This document shows, one piece after another, positions 31,566 to 41,224 of a stretch of 64,000 bases of DNA (positions are counted from its first letter, which is position 1; each line of letters starts with the position of its first letter). The notes below the pieces were generated by a model. It was given only the letters and a program-made list of their open reading frames with translations. It was not told the DNA's origin and made no database searches. The stretch comes from Tritrichomonas musculus. Its lineage: Eukaryota > Parabasalia > Tritrichomonadida > Tritrichomonadidae. The translations under genes and the position numbers were made by a program. The stretch covers positions 3,643,501-3,707,500 of the forward strand of contig JAPFFF010000005.1 in the NCBI GenBank assembly GCA_039105265.1, in the 5' to 3' direction.

Positions 31566-31937
31566 ATGTCGCGTTCTGGAAATGACTTCAAAGAATTCCA
31601 AAAACAGCAAAAGCTAGCTATCAAAAATGCTCATGTTGAAATAGCCAATGCTATTAAAGAGGTGATATTTCTGTTCAACCAAAAAATAATAAACTCGACA
31701 TCATCTAATGTCTGCACCATCTATGACCCTTTGATACAAGCAAACATGAACAAGATTGCTGAAGCACTTACTCAAATGAATCTCACTACCTGCGAGGTTT
31801 TTCATAAAAAGATTCCTCAATCTACAACACCAAAATCTATTGGCTTTCACGTGCCTATAGTGCCTGACTCGCAAGAGACACAAGAAGAAGATGATGAAGA
31901 TGAACAAGAAGCTTCATCTCCAAAAGACAAGGAGTAA
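31566..31937 (+). CDS. Small protein with acidic tail, unknown function (123 aa)
   Basis: The first 90 residues look helical (KEFQKQQKLAIKNAHVEIAN). The last 25 are Glu/Asp-rich (QEEDDEDEQEA). It starts 76 bp from the divergent start codon of the bZIP-like gene. No family is recognised and no outer homologue is seen. Confidence 0.6.
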   Translation: MSRSGNDFKEFQKQQKLAIKNAHVEIANAIKEVIFLFNQKIINSTSSNVCTIYDPLIQANMNKIAEALTQMNLTTCEVFHKKIPQSTTPKSIGFHVPIVPDSQETQEEDDEDEQEASSPKDKE

Positions 31938-31989
31938 GAGTAAAAAATAATTACTTCTAATTTTAAGTTTTTTTTATATATGTCTTTTT

Positions 31990-32514
31990 TTATACTATGC
32001 AATATTTTAAGCATACATGATAATTATTAACAAGCTCATTATATTCTTTATTATATACTTGTTTCAAGTCAATGACTACCTCTCCATTATCTTTAATAAT
32101 CTTAATAGCATCTATTTTTCTTATTGGATTGCTCTTAGTTGCACAACATCCAACATCTTCATTAAGTTGTACTTCAACCTCACTAACATGTAGTATTGCT
32201 TTGATGATGTTGCTAAGAGATTCAATAGGTACTATGATGCATTTCTTTGATATAATGTTAGCTAGTAGTGCTTTGTCTTGATTAAGTAGTATTTGTGCAT
32301 ATGCTTCAAGTATAACATTACGTACATCTGGTTCAACTTCAACAGGTTCAGTTTGCACTCCAATGTCTCTTGTAATAACAATGTCTTCCTTGCCATCATC
32401 TCTCTTATTAATAATAATGTTGTTGTTGATGTTTGATGTAGATGATGCAGCTGCTGATGGTTCTAAAGATACATTTGCTTGAACTCCATTGGTTGTACCC
32501 CTCTTCTTAATCAT
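31990..32514 (-). CDS. Conserved Polinton protein of unknown function (174 aa)
   Basis: It has an outer homologue of equal length at 51969-52493. Both share a Ser/Asn-rich N-terminus (STSNINNNIIINKRDDGKE) and a C-terminal half with NQDKALL, IIVP and VYNKEYNELVN. The inner copy has an IGVQTE motif at residues 51-56 that the outer copy lacks. Its place next to the capsid block suggests a virion or assembly role, but no family is recognised. Confidence 0.75.
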   Translation of the reverse strand: MIKKRGTTNGVQANVSLEPSAAASSTSNINNNIIINKRDDGKEDIVITRDIGVQTEPVEVEPDVRNVILEAYAQILLNQDKALLANIISKKCIIVPIESLSNIIKAILHVSEVEVQLNEDVGCCATKSNPIRKIDAIKIIKDNGEVVIDLKQVYNKEYNELVNNYHVCLKYCIV

Positions 32515-32535
32515 TTAGGTTGGGAAAAAATAGGC

Positions 32536-32982
32536 TTAAAGTACTAAGTCTAGCTGTTCTCCAATAAACATGTCAAATGACTCAATTTGATATTTCTGCT
32601 TGAGAGCATCGATTTTTGGTTTATGACTTGTAGGAGCAGCTGCAATGGAGTAGTTGTAGTATTTGATTCCTTGATACTCTTGAGTGGTAGTGTTTCCATT
32701 TATGTAGAACTCTTCGAAATCTTCAGTTATTTTTCTCCTTGAGTTAGGCTTAATAAATATTGAGTCAAGATCAAGTTCTTTGAGCTTATCTGGATAAAAT
32801 CTGTGGCACTTGTCTTTTACCTTGATTGAGACATAGAGTACTTTGCCTAAATAACTCCATTCTCCTGTTTTCATTGGGTACTTGTCACAAAGTATCGAGA
32901 AATTACATTGTTTAGTATTTGGAGCACATTTTGCGCGAAGTTCATTGACATAGTCATAGACGTTTCTTGTTGTCATTTTCAT
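32536..32982 (-). CDS. Conserved Polinton protein A of unknown function (148 aa)
   Basis: The homologue is at 52972-53421. Both have VYDY near the start, CNF(S/A)ILCDK, a basic SRR motif, YYNYSI, and end with an IGE(Q/S) segment. Met1 or Met3 could start translation. In the inner element it lies left of protein B (33007-33441), whereas in the outer element the order is reversed. A jelly-roll or cement role is possible but unproven. Confidence 0.75.
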   Translation of the reverse strand: MKMTTRNVYDYVNELRAKCAPNTKQCNFSILCDKYPMKTGEWSYLGKVLYVSIKVKDKCHRFYPDKLKELDLDSIFIKPNSRRKITEDFEEFYINGNTTTQEYQGIKYYNYSIAAAPTSHKPKIDALKQKYQIESFDMFIGEQLDLVL

Positions 32983-33006
32983 CTGGATAAAAAATTCAAT
33001 AAAAAA

Positions 33007-33441
33007 TTAATATATGTTATTTTGGGTAAAGATATGTTGGGTAGGTCCATATCGAATATCTTGTTTATTATATTCTCTTGCTCTACCTTGCATTGGTGGT
33101 TTCTCAGGCTTCTTAAGATATTTTGGTAAGAGAGGTACTGGTCTATCTTTTTCACCTATATGTCGATAAAAACCACCATCTGTAATACTAACAGGAGGTT
33201 CACGAACAGGTTTGGTTATATGTTCTCGAGTATCTGGAAATCTAACAGGGTCCTCATGTTCAATAATCTGGGTAGGTGGTCGATTAATATATGGGTTGAA
33301 GGTTACAGAATAAGTATTAGTATTACTGAACACACCAAAATGTTGAAACTCTAAGTCCTTATTTTTCATGGTAGCTTCATTATACATCATACCTTCTCTT
33401 CCAACAATCTCAGCATGTGGGCTTCTATAATCATTCGACAT
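33007..33441 (-). CDS. Conserved Polinton protein B of unknown function (144 aa)
   Basis: The homologue is at 52518-52946. Shared blocks are HFGVFSNTNTYSVTFNPY, RPP and EPPVSITDGG, and both end with a Pro/Lys-rich tail. The sequence looks extended and Pro-rich, as for a peptide that threads between capsid proteins. The ATG at 33441 matches the start of the homologue (MSNDYRS against MNKYRNP). Confidence 0.75.
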   Translation of the reverse strand: MSNDYRSPHAEIVGREGMMYNEATMKNKDLEFQHFGVFSNTNTYSVTFNPYINRPPTQIIEHEDPVRFPDTREHITKPVREPPVSITDGGFYRHIGEKDRPVPLLPKYLKKPEKPPMQGRAREYNKQDIRYGPTQHIFTQNNIY

Positions 33442-33470
33442 TTTCCAAAACATAAAAAACATACTTCTTT

Positions 33471-35153
33471 TTACTCAGGGGTTGTTAAATCATAAGGACC
33501 AATACGTACTGATGGTGGCATACCATTAGGTCTAATTAAGATACTAATTGATATATCTGTTAATAAGCATAATAATGGAGGTGTATCTACTTCCTGTCTA
33601 AATGGATTATCTGCCTTTTGACTACATATCAATTCGAAGTTAATAGGTGCAAGACTTGAAAGACCTTGTTGATATGTTCCATCTGTTTCAGTAGGAAGAC
33701 CTATGAAGAATGAGGACCTATCATTTGGATAATAGCCTGTTGTGTTTTCATTATATTGATACTCATTCGCTAAACTTGCAATAACCTCTTTATTAAATCC
33801 ATTTTGCTCTCCATTCATGTTCATTGCATTCTGGCAATATTCGAGGAACTCTGGATACTTACCATTCGTACCAAATGCTTTAGCAGGAATATTATTGTAA
33901 TTACCACAATTCATATGAAATGCTTCAAACATAGGATTCTTGAAGTATGTCTTATGCGTATGCTTGAGTGGGAATAAACAAAACATACTATCTACAAAAT
34001 TAGGTGTAATAGTAATAGTTGCTTTATCTTGTTCATTATTAAGAGGTCTTGTACAAGTGTAAAATGACATTATCTGTGTTGGGAATGTAAGTGGATGTTG
34101 TGGGTTAGCATATCTTTGAACAAGTGCTGTATATACAGATTCATGAATACCAAAACAAGGTATAATACTCGCACATTCTTCAATGGAATAATCAACAACA
34201 CTCCAAGTTCTCCAATCACTGTAAATAGTTCGGTCAACTCTTGCCTTAGTATTGTTAGCTCCTGCGACTTCATATGCTCCTCCATGATTTTCACCAACAG
34301 GTGGAAGATTCTTAGGGTCATTAATCTTATCCATTGCTATTTTTTCGGTACTTGTCCACATCCATATTGGTTCTCCAATAGGTCGAAATTCATTGGTAAT
34401 TTCATCAACATTGAAGTCTTTCATTATATGTGGATTAGCAACCAAGCTCTTTTCAAAACCAACTGGACAATATACCATACCAGCTGTTGAAAAGTATAGA
34501 CGTAATTCGATTTTACCTGCAAATGCTGGCAAGTACTTGATATTAGATAAAGGTAGGAATCGTCGCAAATCAATCTTTAATCTAATTGTTTCAGTGACAG
34601 AAGTCACATCTTTGTTAAGATTTGCAACAAAACCACATCTCCTTCCATGAGTATCATTCCAAATATCCTTATGTCTTGCTTTACTATATATATCAGCTCT
34701 TTTAGTAACTTCATTTGCACAACATGCAGTTAAAAAGGATTCTTCACATCCAAAGTTCTGGGTATAAAGCGTCATACCATTAGCTACAATTTCATACTTC
34801 TCAACAGCATCTCGAGCATCCTTAAAACCAAACCATACCTTACCAAAATTATAACCACTGACATTTTCTAAATCACTTAGAATTGGCTTGTCTATTTTTA
34901 TCATCACTCTCATATCTGCTCGAATAAATCCATTATATATATCAGCAGTATTATGAGTATTAGGAGAGATAATACATGTTGTATAGGAACCACTCTTAAT
35001 TGGTGGTGATGGTGAATACGAAGTTTGTGGATTTAATGAGTATGCCTTATTAGTATCACTAAGTGCTATGCAATTATCGACAACATCAAAGTAAGATGCA
35101 ATCTGAGTACAAACCTCTGCTGAGGTTTTCATATAGGATTCCTTGTTAAGCAT
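33471..35153 (-). CDS. Major capsid protein, double jelly-roll type (inner Polinton)
   Basis: The protein has 560 residues, close to the usual Polinton major capsid size. The N-terminus (KTSAEVCTQIASYFD), the central DLRRFLPLSNIKYLPAFAGK and the C-terminal DISISILIRPNGMPP blocks are shared with the outer copy at 53458-55056. The LRRFLPL..I.YLPAFAGKIELRL pattern fits the linker region known in double jelly-roll capsid proteins. It should form the hexameric capsomers of the icosahedral shell. It lies in the morphogenesis block between the 183-residue protein and protein B, with spacers under 30 bp. Confidence 0.85.
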   Translation of the reverse strand: MLNKESYMKTSAEVCTQIASYFDVVDNCIALSDTNKAYSLNPQTSYSPSPPIKSGSYTTCIISPNTHNTADIYNGFIRADMRVMIKIDKPILSDLENVSGYNFGKVWFGFKDARDAVEKYEIVANGMTLYTQNFGCEESFLTACCANEVTKRADIYSKARHKDIWNDTHGRRCGFVANLNKDVTSVTETIRLKIDLRRFLPLSNIKYLPAFAGKIELRLYFSTAGMVYCPVGFEKSLVANPHIMKDFNVDEITNEFRPIGEPIWMWTSTEKIAMDKINDPKNLPPVGENHGGAYEVAGANNTKARVDRTIYSDWRTWSVVDYSIEECASIIPCFGIHESVYTALVQRYANPQHPLTFPTQIMSFYTCTRPLNNEQDKATITITPNFVDSMFCLFPLKHTHKTYFKNPMFEAFHMNCGNYNNIPAKAFGTNGKYPEFLEYCQNAMNMNGEQNGFNKEVIASLANEYQYNENTTGYYPNDRSSFFIGLPTETDGTYQQGLSSLAPINFELICSQKADNPFRQEVDTPPLLCLLTDISISILIRPNGMPPSVRIGPYDLTTPE

Positions 35154-35170
35154 TTTAGATAGAAAAAAAT

Positions 35171-35722
35171 TTACATCATATCTTCAAAGATGCGATTTCT
35201 CCTACCAATAGGTCTCATAGGTATATATTGAGGTTGTTGTTCTTCTTCATATTGTTGTGGCGGTTCTTCAGGAACATACTGTTGTCTTGGTTTACTCATC
35301 CTTTTATCAACAACCTCCTTTATCATACGTCTCTGTTCTTTCTTCTCTCGACTTATCTTCATTTCTTCACCTAGTGATTTTAGCTGTTTTAGTATTTCCT
35401 CATTCACAGTAGGGTCATAAACTTGGCTTTGTTGAGTTTTTCGAGGTTTTGGAGGTTTTCGTGTAGCTTTCGAACTTATTGGCTTTCTTGGCTTTTCTTC
35501 AAGTTCCTCATGTTCTTCACTGTCTGAGTTTTCTTGAGTTTCTTCGTTATTTTCACTTTCTGAGTTTTCTTGATATTCTCGAGTTATTGGAGTTTTTCGC
35601 TGTTTTACAATATACTTGTCTTTGGTTTTTGTAGGTAAAACTTCCCAATCTGGGTCATCCCTTCCATTCAACCATTTATGAATAACTGCAAGTCTCTTAG
35701 AACCTGTTAGATGTTTTGACAT
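35171..35722 (-). CDS. Conserved Polinton protein C (183 aa), charged linker type
   Basis: It begins MSKHLTGSKRLAVIHKWLNG, nearly the same as the outer homologue (55083-55715), followed by a Glu/Ser-rich variable linker, a Lys-rich helix (EEMKISREKKEQRRMIKEVV) and a Gln/Pro-rich tail ending in arginines. The position just upstream of the major capsid gene suggests a scaffold or capsid-associated role. No family is recognised. Confidence 0.75.
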   Translation of the reverse strand: MSKHLTGSKRLAVIHKWLNGRDDPDWEVLPTKTKDKYIVKQRKTPITREYQENSESENNEETQENSDSEEHEELEEKPRKPISSKATRKPPKPRKTQQSQVYDPTVNEEILKQLKSLGEEMKISREKKEQRRMIKEVVDKRMSKPRQQYVPEEPPQQYEEEQQPQYIPMRPIGRRNRIFEDMM

Positions 35723-35769
35723 TTAAAATAAACAAAAAAGTCCAAAAATTTAGTTTTTTTGAGTTTTCA

Positions 35770-36225
35770 TTAGATGTAGGTTCTCGCCCGATTGTTGGTA
35801 GTAAAGTCACTCTCTTGTAATGATCTAGACGAAAATGCTGGCTTTTCAAGAGGTGCTCCAACTGATTCACCTTTTGCAGATTTATTAATTGATGATAAGG
35901 CAGTTTTCACTTTTCCATCTGGGACATATTTTAATGCTGTGTCAGCTATGTTTGCTAATTTATTTCTTGTACTATCGCTCAAGTAGCTTTCACCAAGACC
36001 TCTCGCAACTGAACCAATAACACCAGCATGCTTGGTTAATCCACCTGCTGAAGCATCCAATATTTTACTTGCAAGACCTCCAGTAAAACTATCTGCAGCT
36101 CCCATTAATAACTTACCGCCTAGTCCTACTCCTCCTTTTATTATCTCTTGCCATGGAGAAAATTGTTGCTTTTTGGAATAATTTGGCTTCCAATAATCTT
36201 CTACTGAATGACGTTCAATTCCCAT
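35770..36225 (-). CDS. Gly/Ala-rich amphipathic protein (151 aa), possible pVI-like
   Basis: A central Gly/Ala-rich segment (IIKGGVGLGGKLLMGAADSF and following) alternates with short amphipathic helices. Two outer genes (55780-56535 and 56558-57232) occupy the same locus and share an ADxx..IG(E/x)A pattern. Similar small amphipathic proteins in adenovirus (pVI) disrupt membranes and bind inside the capsid. That comparison is inference from composition and position only. Confidence 0.6.
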   Translation of the reverse strand: MGIERHSVEDYWKPNYSKKQQFSPWQEIIKGGVGLGGKLLMGAADSFTGGLASKILDASAGGLTKHAGVIGSVARGLGESYLSDSTRNKLANIADTALKYVPDGKVKTALSSINKSAKGESVGAPLEKPAFSSRSLQESDFTTNNRARTYI

Positions 36226-36242
36226 TTTTAAAAAATAAAAAA

Positions 36243-37109
36243 TTATTCGAAATAGTACTTATTAGCAGAAATATTCATTACGAATTTTTCATGTGGTTCT
36301 TTATGTTGTAAGTATTCAGCTACTGTCTGCTTAGTATTTAATGAGTTATTAGTTTGTTGCAACAAGCTAGTAAAATCTTCCTCACTATATCCTGTATAAC
36401 ATATGATATCTGTTGCTAACCTTTTCGCATTCATATGAACAAATCGAATAGTTTGGATAGCCATGATACATGTTAAATTATAGTGTCTTGTCTTGGTTAA
36501 CAACTTGATAAATTCACTATTACCATTCTTTAATAAATCACTACCTGCACAATCATCTAGTATCAATAATGTGTTATATGGATATGATGATGTTTCATAC
36601 TTGACTAACTTATTGGCTATATATATTATTTTATCATTGAGCTCATTTAAATGATGCTTCTCAATGAGCCTCCTCATTTCGTCATTGGTCTCTTTCATTC
36701 GAGATAATACATATTTGACAATAGCATAATACTTTATCTTTCTTCGAAGATGTCTTTTAAGATAACTCATTAATTCTCTTTCCTTTACATAATCGATTCT
36801 TGATTGTATCTGTTTATTAAGTGTTTCAGCTGTTTTATCCATTTTACCAGAGCTTGAGCAAAATATTATCTTTTGGTAGTATGGATGTTTAAACAACCTC
36901 TCTGTTATCATAATATGTCTCCATATCCAAAAACTTTTACCAGCACCTGGTTTACCAATTAAAAAGTATATACCATTTGTACTAAAAGGATAATCAGGTG
37001 ATAATGGTTTAATCAAAGCACCATCTATCTCTTTCATGTTCTTCCGTAAGGTTTCTTTAATCAATGTTTCTACTTTATTTATTAGTTCTGCACTTGGGGG
37101 TTCATCCAT
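36243..37109 (-). CDS. A32-type genome-packaging ATPase (inner Polinton)
   Basis: The P-loop GKPGAGKS is at residues 52-59, and the Walker B strand LLILDDCAG is at about 181-189. The FtsK/HerA-like A32 family packages DNA into capsids in Polintons and related viruses. The 288-residue length is usual. The outer copy (57248-58102) is about 75% alike by eye. It sits next to the integrase with an 10-bp spacer, the typical Polinton order. Confidence 0.92.
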   Translation of the reverse strand: MDEPPSAELINKVETLIKETLRKNMKEIDGALIKPLSPDYPFSTNGIYFLIGKPGAGKSFWIWRHIMITERLFKHPYYQKIIFCSSSGKMDKTAETLNKQIQSRIDYVKERELMSYLKRHLRRKIKYYAIVKYVLSRMKETNDEMRRLIEKHHLNELNDKIIYIANKLVKYETSSYPYNTLLILDDCAGSDLLKNGNSEFIKLLTKTRHYNLTCIMAIQTIRFVHMNAKRLATDIICYTGYSEEDFTSLLQQTNNSLNTKQTVAEYLQHKEPHEKFVMNISANKYYFE

Positions 37110-37119
37110 TTACAAATTT

Positions 37120-38274
37120 TTAAATGTATTTCATAATTTTATCTGGTATTGGTTTGCCCTCAACCTTTTGACCTGCTTTAATTTGTCGTTCATAATTTTT
37201 CTTTTGTTCCAACCAATATTGTCTTTCTGCTGTACCAAGTACTAATGGATTACCTCTCCTTACATCTCTAATAGTTTGTCTAGCAAAGGCATCATCACCT
37301 TCGACTCCTTCCCATTTTAAATCATACTTACCAGTATCTTCATCAAAGTTATATATTTTTTCAATAATACCTTCTTTACCTTCATTTAGTCTTTCAGCTA
37401 CTTTAATCCTTTTGTCTCTTGTCCTTAACAACCTATATCCAGGGAATGAACTAGTTGAACCATCTTTGGACTTGACCACAAACTGGTTACCTTTTTGTGA
37501 GTCAACTATATAAGACTCATTGGACAAATTACTTCTTCTTTTACCAAATGGTTCTTTTTCGAGTACTAACCTGACCTTCTCACCTGGATTAAAATGGTAT
37601 GGATTAATGCGTGCATTCTTTTGTATGTACTTTATTTCATCCTCTGGAGTAATATCATTAGGTGCTTTATTATCTAAAGACCTATGAGGAGAGTTGTTAT
37701 ATATGTTGACCAAATCATGCATCTCCTTTGGTTGAATAAACCTATTTTCACCAATAGCATCTCTTATGGTTCTCATAAACCTATTAATAATGCCAAGTAC
37801 ATTATGGTTATTCTCAGTTGTTGTTCGGTATTTTATGTTCTTCTCTCTCATGAAGTCTAAGACTGTTGATGATAAATATGCTGCATCCTCATCACTTGTT
37901 ATCGAATATACATGAGGTACATCATTAACAAATTTATGAAGTGCTGTTAATACTTCTCTTGCTCCTTTACCATTCATAGGATATGCATATGCTTTTCTGG
38001 TGTTGATATTGATGAACATTAGATAATTCAACCCACCTGCCTCTTTATTATTAATGAAGGTATCCATTTGATAACCATGTGGATGTTTGGATACAATAGG
38101 TATAAATTGTGCTTTAGGTACTCTCTTATCATGTACTACTCTTTCATCAAAGTATTTCTTTGCTTCTTCTTCATTTAGATTCTCTTGTTTTGCCATGCTA
38201 AGGTATTTGTCCAAGGTCTTCCATTTAGCTTTGTTGTATAATTTTTCATATGGGCTTGGTTCTTCTTTACTCAT
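37120..38274 (-). CDS. Retroviral-type (rve) integrase with chromo-like tail (inner Polinton)
   Basis: The RNase H-fold core runs from about residue 65, with YQMDTFIN and ITSDEDAAYL giving the two expected Asp residues, then NHNVLGIINRFMRTIRD. A C-terminal SH3-like segment (FNPGEKVRLVLEKEPF) is followed by a chromo-like stretch (GIIEKIYNFDEDTGKYDLKW). Such integrases insert Polintons with short target duplications. The 5-bp duplications seen here fit. The outer copy at 58113-59222 has the same layout. Confidence 0.92.
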   Translation of the reverse strand: MSKEEPSPYEKLYNKAKWKTLDKYLSMAKQENLNEEEAKKYFDERVVHDKRVPKAQFIPIVSKHPHGYQMDTFINNKEAGGLNYLMFININTRKAYAYPMNGKGAREVLTALHKFVNDVPHVYSITSDEDAAYLSSTVLDFMREKNIKYRTTTENNHNVLGIINRFMRTIRDAIGENRFIQPKEMHDLVNIYNNSPHRSLDNKAPNDITPEDEIKYIQKNARINPYHFNPGEKVRLVLEKEPFGKRRSNLSNESYIVDSQKGNQFVVKSKDGSTSSFPGYRLLRTRDKRIKVAERLNEGKEGIIEKIYNFDEDTGKYDLKWEGVEGDDAFARQTIRDVRRGNPLVLGTAERQYWLEQKKNYERQIKAGQKVEGKPIPDKIMKYI

Positions 38275-38280
38275 TTATTT

Positions 38281-39285
38281 TTAAATAAACATCTTATCGT
38301 ATTGAAGGAATTGCATTTCGATAACAAATGAATCTTTAGGAGGTAGTTTGGTTGGACAATTATAATGTGCATCACTATAGAAGTCTATCCAAAACCTTTG
38401 GTCCATTGAGTTTAACTTGAAGTACTTAATAGGACTATATTCAACATCACTATCTCCAATATAGTTATGCAATGCTTGTTCACCAATAGATGAATATATT
38501 TTACATGGATGTCTGTCCCATACATTATCAAATACCAACCTCTTACTTAAAGTTGAATACTTCTTAGGGTTATTTTGATAAGCTCCTGTGCCTATATTAA
38601 ACACATCTGCAAAGTCCTCATTCCAATCACCAATTTGGAAAAAATTGATAAATTGGCTTGAATCTTCCTCTATATTATCATTATTTTTGGTATATATAAT
38701 TTCATGAAAACCATCTTTATCATAATATCCATCTGTTTGTATATCTCGATATGCAATTAATGAATCATTTTGGGAAAATGCATTTCCATATTGTCCATGC
38801 ATAGCTATCCAAGATTTCATCGCGGTGTTGACAGCATCAAAGAACCCTCTTAAGTCCCCTTCCTCTGACACCCAATCAATAACATCAAAATTTGCTATCC
38901 ATTTCCAAGTAGGCTCTTTTTCATATTCTACTTTGAGCTCGTCCTGGTAGAATTTATCAACTAGTTCTTGAGTTAAAATAGGGTCGTTTATATTTCCTCC
39001 ATGTAAAACAAAGTAGGATTTTTGTACTTTAAATATAGTCACATTAAATTCTAATTTGCGTCTTCTCTTAATGATATGCGCTGAACGAACACCAACAATA
39101 GATTCCCCTTTGTTTGCAGTTGACCATTCTGGTGGGAAATTAAACCAATACCTATTAAACTTAGCTTTATCATGTTGAGCATCCTCAAGGAAGTAGGCTG
39201 TTTCGATTGGAAGAGGTGTATTACCATCATTAACTATATTATCTCGATTAGGATATAAAGTGTTAACACTTGGTGGTAATTCCAT
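38281..39285 (-). CDS. Penton-like minor capsid protein (inner Polinton, 334 aa)
   Basis: It shares AYFLEDAQHDKAKFNRYWFN near the N-terminus, a GESI(V/I)GVR motif, DRHPCKIYSS and the C-terminal NSMDQRFWI(D/E)(F/L)Y..(F)(V/S)IEMQF(L)-type ending with the outer protein at 59249-60310. Single jelly-roll penton proteins close the capsid vertices in Polintons. Assignment rests on size, position between integrase and protease, and the beta-rich sequence. Confidence 0.75.
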   Translation of the reverse strand: MELPPSVNTLYPNRDNIVNDGNTPLPIETAYFLEDAQHDKAKFNRYWFNFPPEWSTANKGESIVGVRSAHIIKRRRKLEFNVTIFKVQKSYFVLHGGNINDPILTQELVDKFYQDELKVEYEKEPTWKWIANFDVIDWVSEEGDLRGFFDAVNTAMKSWIAMHGQYGNAFSQNDSLIAYRDIQTDGYYDKDGFHEIIYTKNNDNIEEDSSQFINFFQIGDWNEDFADVFNIGTGAYQNNPKKYSTLSKRLVFDNVWDRHPCKIYSSIGEQALHNYIGDSDVEYSPIKYFKLNSMDQRFWIDFYSDAHYNCPTKLPPKDSFVIEMQFLQYDKMFI

Positions 39286-39309
39286 TTCGAGTTGAATAAA
39301 AAGTCTTTA

Positions 39310-40890
39310 TTAATATACAACACCTGTTTCTAATTCATTGTTTTGAAGTTCTCGAAGTATTCTCTTTCTAATATCTGGTATATTGCGTTGTTTAAACTTA
39401 CCATTTCCTTCATGCAAAAAGGTACGACAAGATTCCATTAGAAACACTCCACAATCCTTGTTATTCCTTTGACTAGGTACATCATAATATTTTGCTTTTA
39501 ACTTACCTGTTCCTGAAATATTGATCCACTTATTAAGTGTCTTTACCTCTGGTGCCATTGACTTATTCTCAGAGTCATAGCATTCGATTATTTTCTTTGG
39601 ATATCGAACAATACATAAAACCCAATGTTCTCCATCTGAGCAAATGGGGACAAATACTTTATCGAAATGTGTAAATGACTGTTTACCTGAGATAGGACTT
39701 TTCATCAGTTCATGTATTTTTTCCATATCATTAGTCTCATATGCCATAGAAAGGAGGGTATAAAATGCAGTAGGTACAACCAATATTTTCTTTTTATCAA
39801 ACTCTGCTTCATTTTGACCAGGTTGTTTATTCAATCTCTTTCCTTTGTTATATAGAAGTTTCAAGTAGTCATCAATAACATCTTCTTCTATATTTTCATC
39901 ATTGACTAAACTCCTCCAATCATGAATTTTATGACGTCTTTGGTCTACTGTAAACTCTCCTGTCTTCTGTGGTGTCATACGGGGTTCTCTTGGAGGAGGA
40001 CTAGTACCTCGAGAGGTATGTGATGATGGAAACTGTGGAGGTGGTGATGAAGGAGGAGGAGGTGGTGGAGGTGGTGGAGGTGAAGGTGAACGAGAAGGAG
40101 GAGGAGGTGGAGGTGAAGGTGAACGAGGTCGTTTTGATTTTTTCTTATGTTGTTTTGATTTTTTCTTAGGTCTATCATCCTCGTCTAAATTTGTACTACT
40201 TTGAAGTAAAAGTTGAATTCTGTTTTGATTTTGATCCCTTGTTGGTGGCTCAACATTTGTGGGTCGGTTCCTACCGATTTTCCTAAGGTTAAGATGATAA
40301 TCATTTCGATTTAAAGTTGGAGGTCTGGGTAATGGAGCCAATTCTGGTATATCATCTGTTTGAATACCTCTAGTTTTATATTCTTTCTTATCACTTTTCA
40401 ATGTTCTTTCTTTCATCTGCTCTCTCAGTTCTCTAGCTGCTTGTTTTTCCTCCTCAGTCTTCATTCGAGATATCCTTATGTTGATAATATCATAATGTAA
40501 TTTTATCTCTGTTAATATACCTTGATCTGATTCTTGGAGAGTATATTGATATGGCTTTAATACTGTTATGTAATGCCCATGTTCATCTTTATCATCTTGA
40601 TTTTTCTTAATAGCAAACACACAACCTGTAAATTTTGCTCTTGGTTTCTCTCTCTTGAGTCTATTAGCAAATTCAAGTACGTCTTTAAAAGCTATACTAG
40701 TATTTAAATATGTCTCATATAATTTTTGTAGATTTATTTGATTATTAGAGAACTTCCATATAGTTTGACCCAAACCTCTTGTTAATCTTGCAACATCTCT
40801 ATCAACTAGTTTAGGTCGAAATTTAATAGTACCTTGTAGTAGTTGTATTTTATTGTTAGGTTTAGTTTGTGTACCTACATCACTTGTCAT
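39310..40890 (-). CDS. Adenain/Ulp1-type cysteine protease (526 aa)
   Basis: The C-terminal third carries the Ulp1 (C48/C5) signature: GEHWVLCIVRY with His422, CYDSENK with Asp439, VPSQRNNKDCGVF with Gln474 and Cys480. This protease matures capsid proteins in Polintons. The N-terminal 310 residues are unusual: two GTQT/GIQT motifs (residues 6-9 and 175-178), a Lys/Arg-rich stretch and a long Pro/Ser-rich segment. It lies upstream of the penton gene. No counterpart is seen in the outer element. Confidence 0.9.
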   Translation of the reverse strand: MTSDVGTQTKPNNKIQLLQGTIKFRPKLVDRDVARLTRGLGQTIWKFSNNQINLQKLYETYLNTSIAFKDVLEFANRLKREKPRAKFTGCVFAIKKNQDDKDEHGHYITVLKPYQYTLQESDQGILTEIKLHYDIINIRISRMKTEEEKQAARELREQMKERTLKSDKKEYKTRGIQTDDIPELAPLPRPPTLNRNDYHLNLRKIGRNRPTNVEPPTRDQNQNRIQLLLQSSTNLDEDDRPKKKSKQHKKKSKRPRSPSPPPPPPSRSPSPPPPPPPPPPSSPPPQFPSSHTSRGTSPPPREPRMTPQKTGEFTVDQRRHKIHDWRSLVNDENIEEDVIDDYLKLLYNKGKRLNKQPGQNEAEFDKKKILVVPTAFYTLLSMAYETNDMEKIHELMKSPISGKQSFTHFDKVFVPICSDGEHWVLCIVRYPKKIIECYDSENKSMAPEVKTLNKWINISGTGKLKAKYYDVPSQRNNKDCGVFLMESCRTFLHEGNGKFKQRNIPDIRKRILRELQNNELETGVVY

Positions 40891-40960
40891 TTAAAAATCA
40901 AATAAAAGAAAGAAGAAGAAGATGTTGTTTATTTCATTTTTTTTTTTTATTTCTGTATAA

Positions 40961-41224
40961 ATGGCTTATTTCATGACCATAAAAGAGCGTATATATATCC
41001 TCTATAAAATAGTGTCTTACCTCTATGATTATAGATGTGAGACTAATGAGGGAGTATGTAATATTTTAATTAATAAGATAAAAGAGTTAGCTGCTGAGTA
41101 TTTCGAACCTGAATTTCTTGGTGTAATGATGAAAGATGGTGATTTGGAATTTATCGACCAAATAGAACATTTTGCCTTTGAGTTCTTAGAGTACCAAATA
41201 TCTAATCTGCCCTCGCATTTATAA
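40961..41224 (+). CDS. Small helical acidic protein, unknown function (87 aa)
   Basis: It starts 70 bp from the divergent protease gene. The sequence looks fully helical and acidic (IKERIYILYKIVSYLYDY, then EYFEPEFLG). No family is recognised. It overlaps the end of the HNH gene by 23 bp, tail-to-tail. Confidence 0.55.
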   Translation: MAYFMTIKERIYILYKIVSYLYDYRCETNEGVCNILINKIKELAAEYFEPEFLGVMMKDGDLEFIDQIEHFAFEFLEYQISNLPSHL

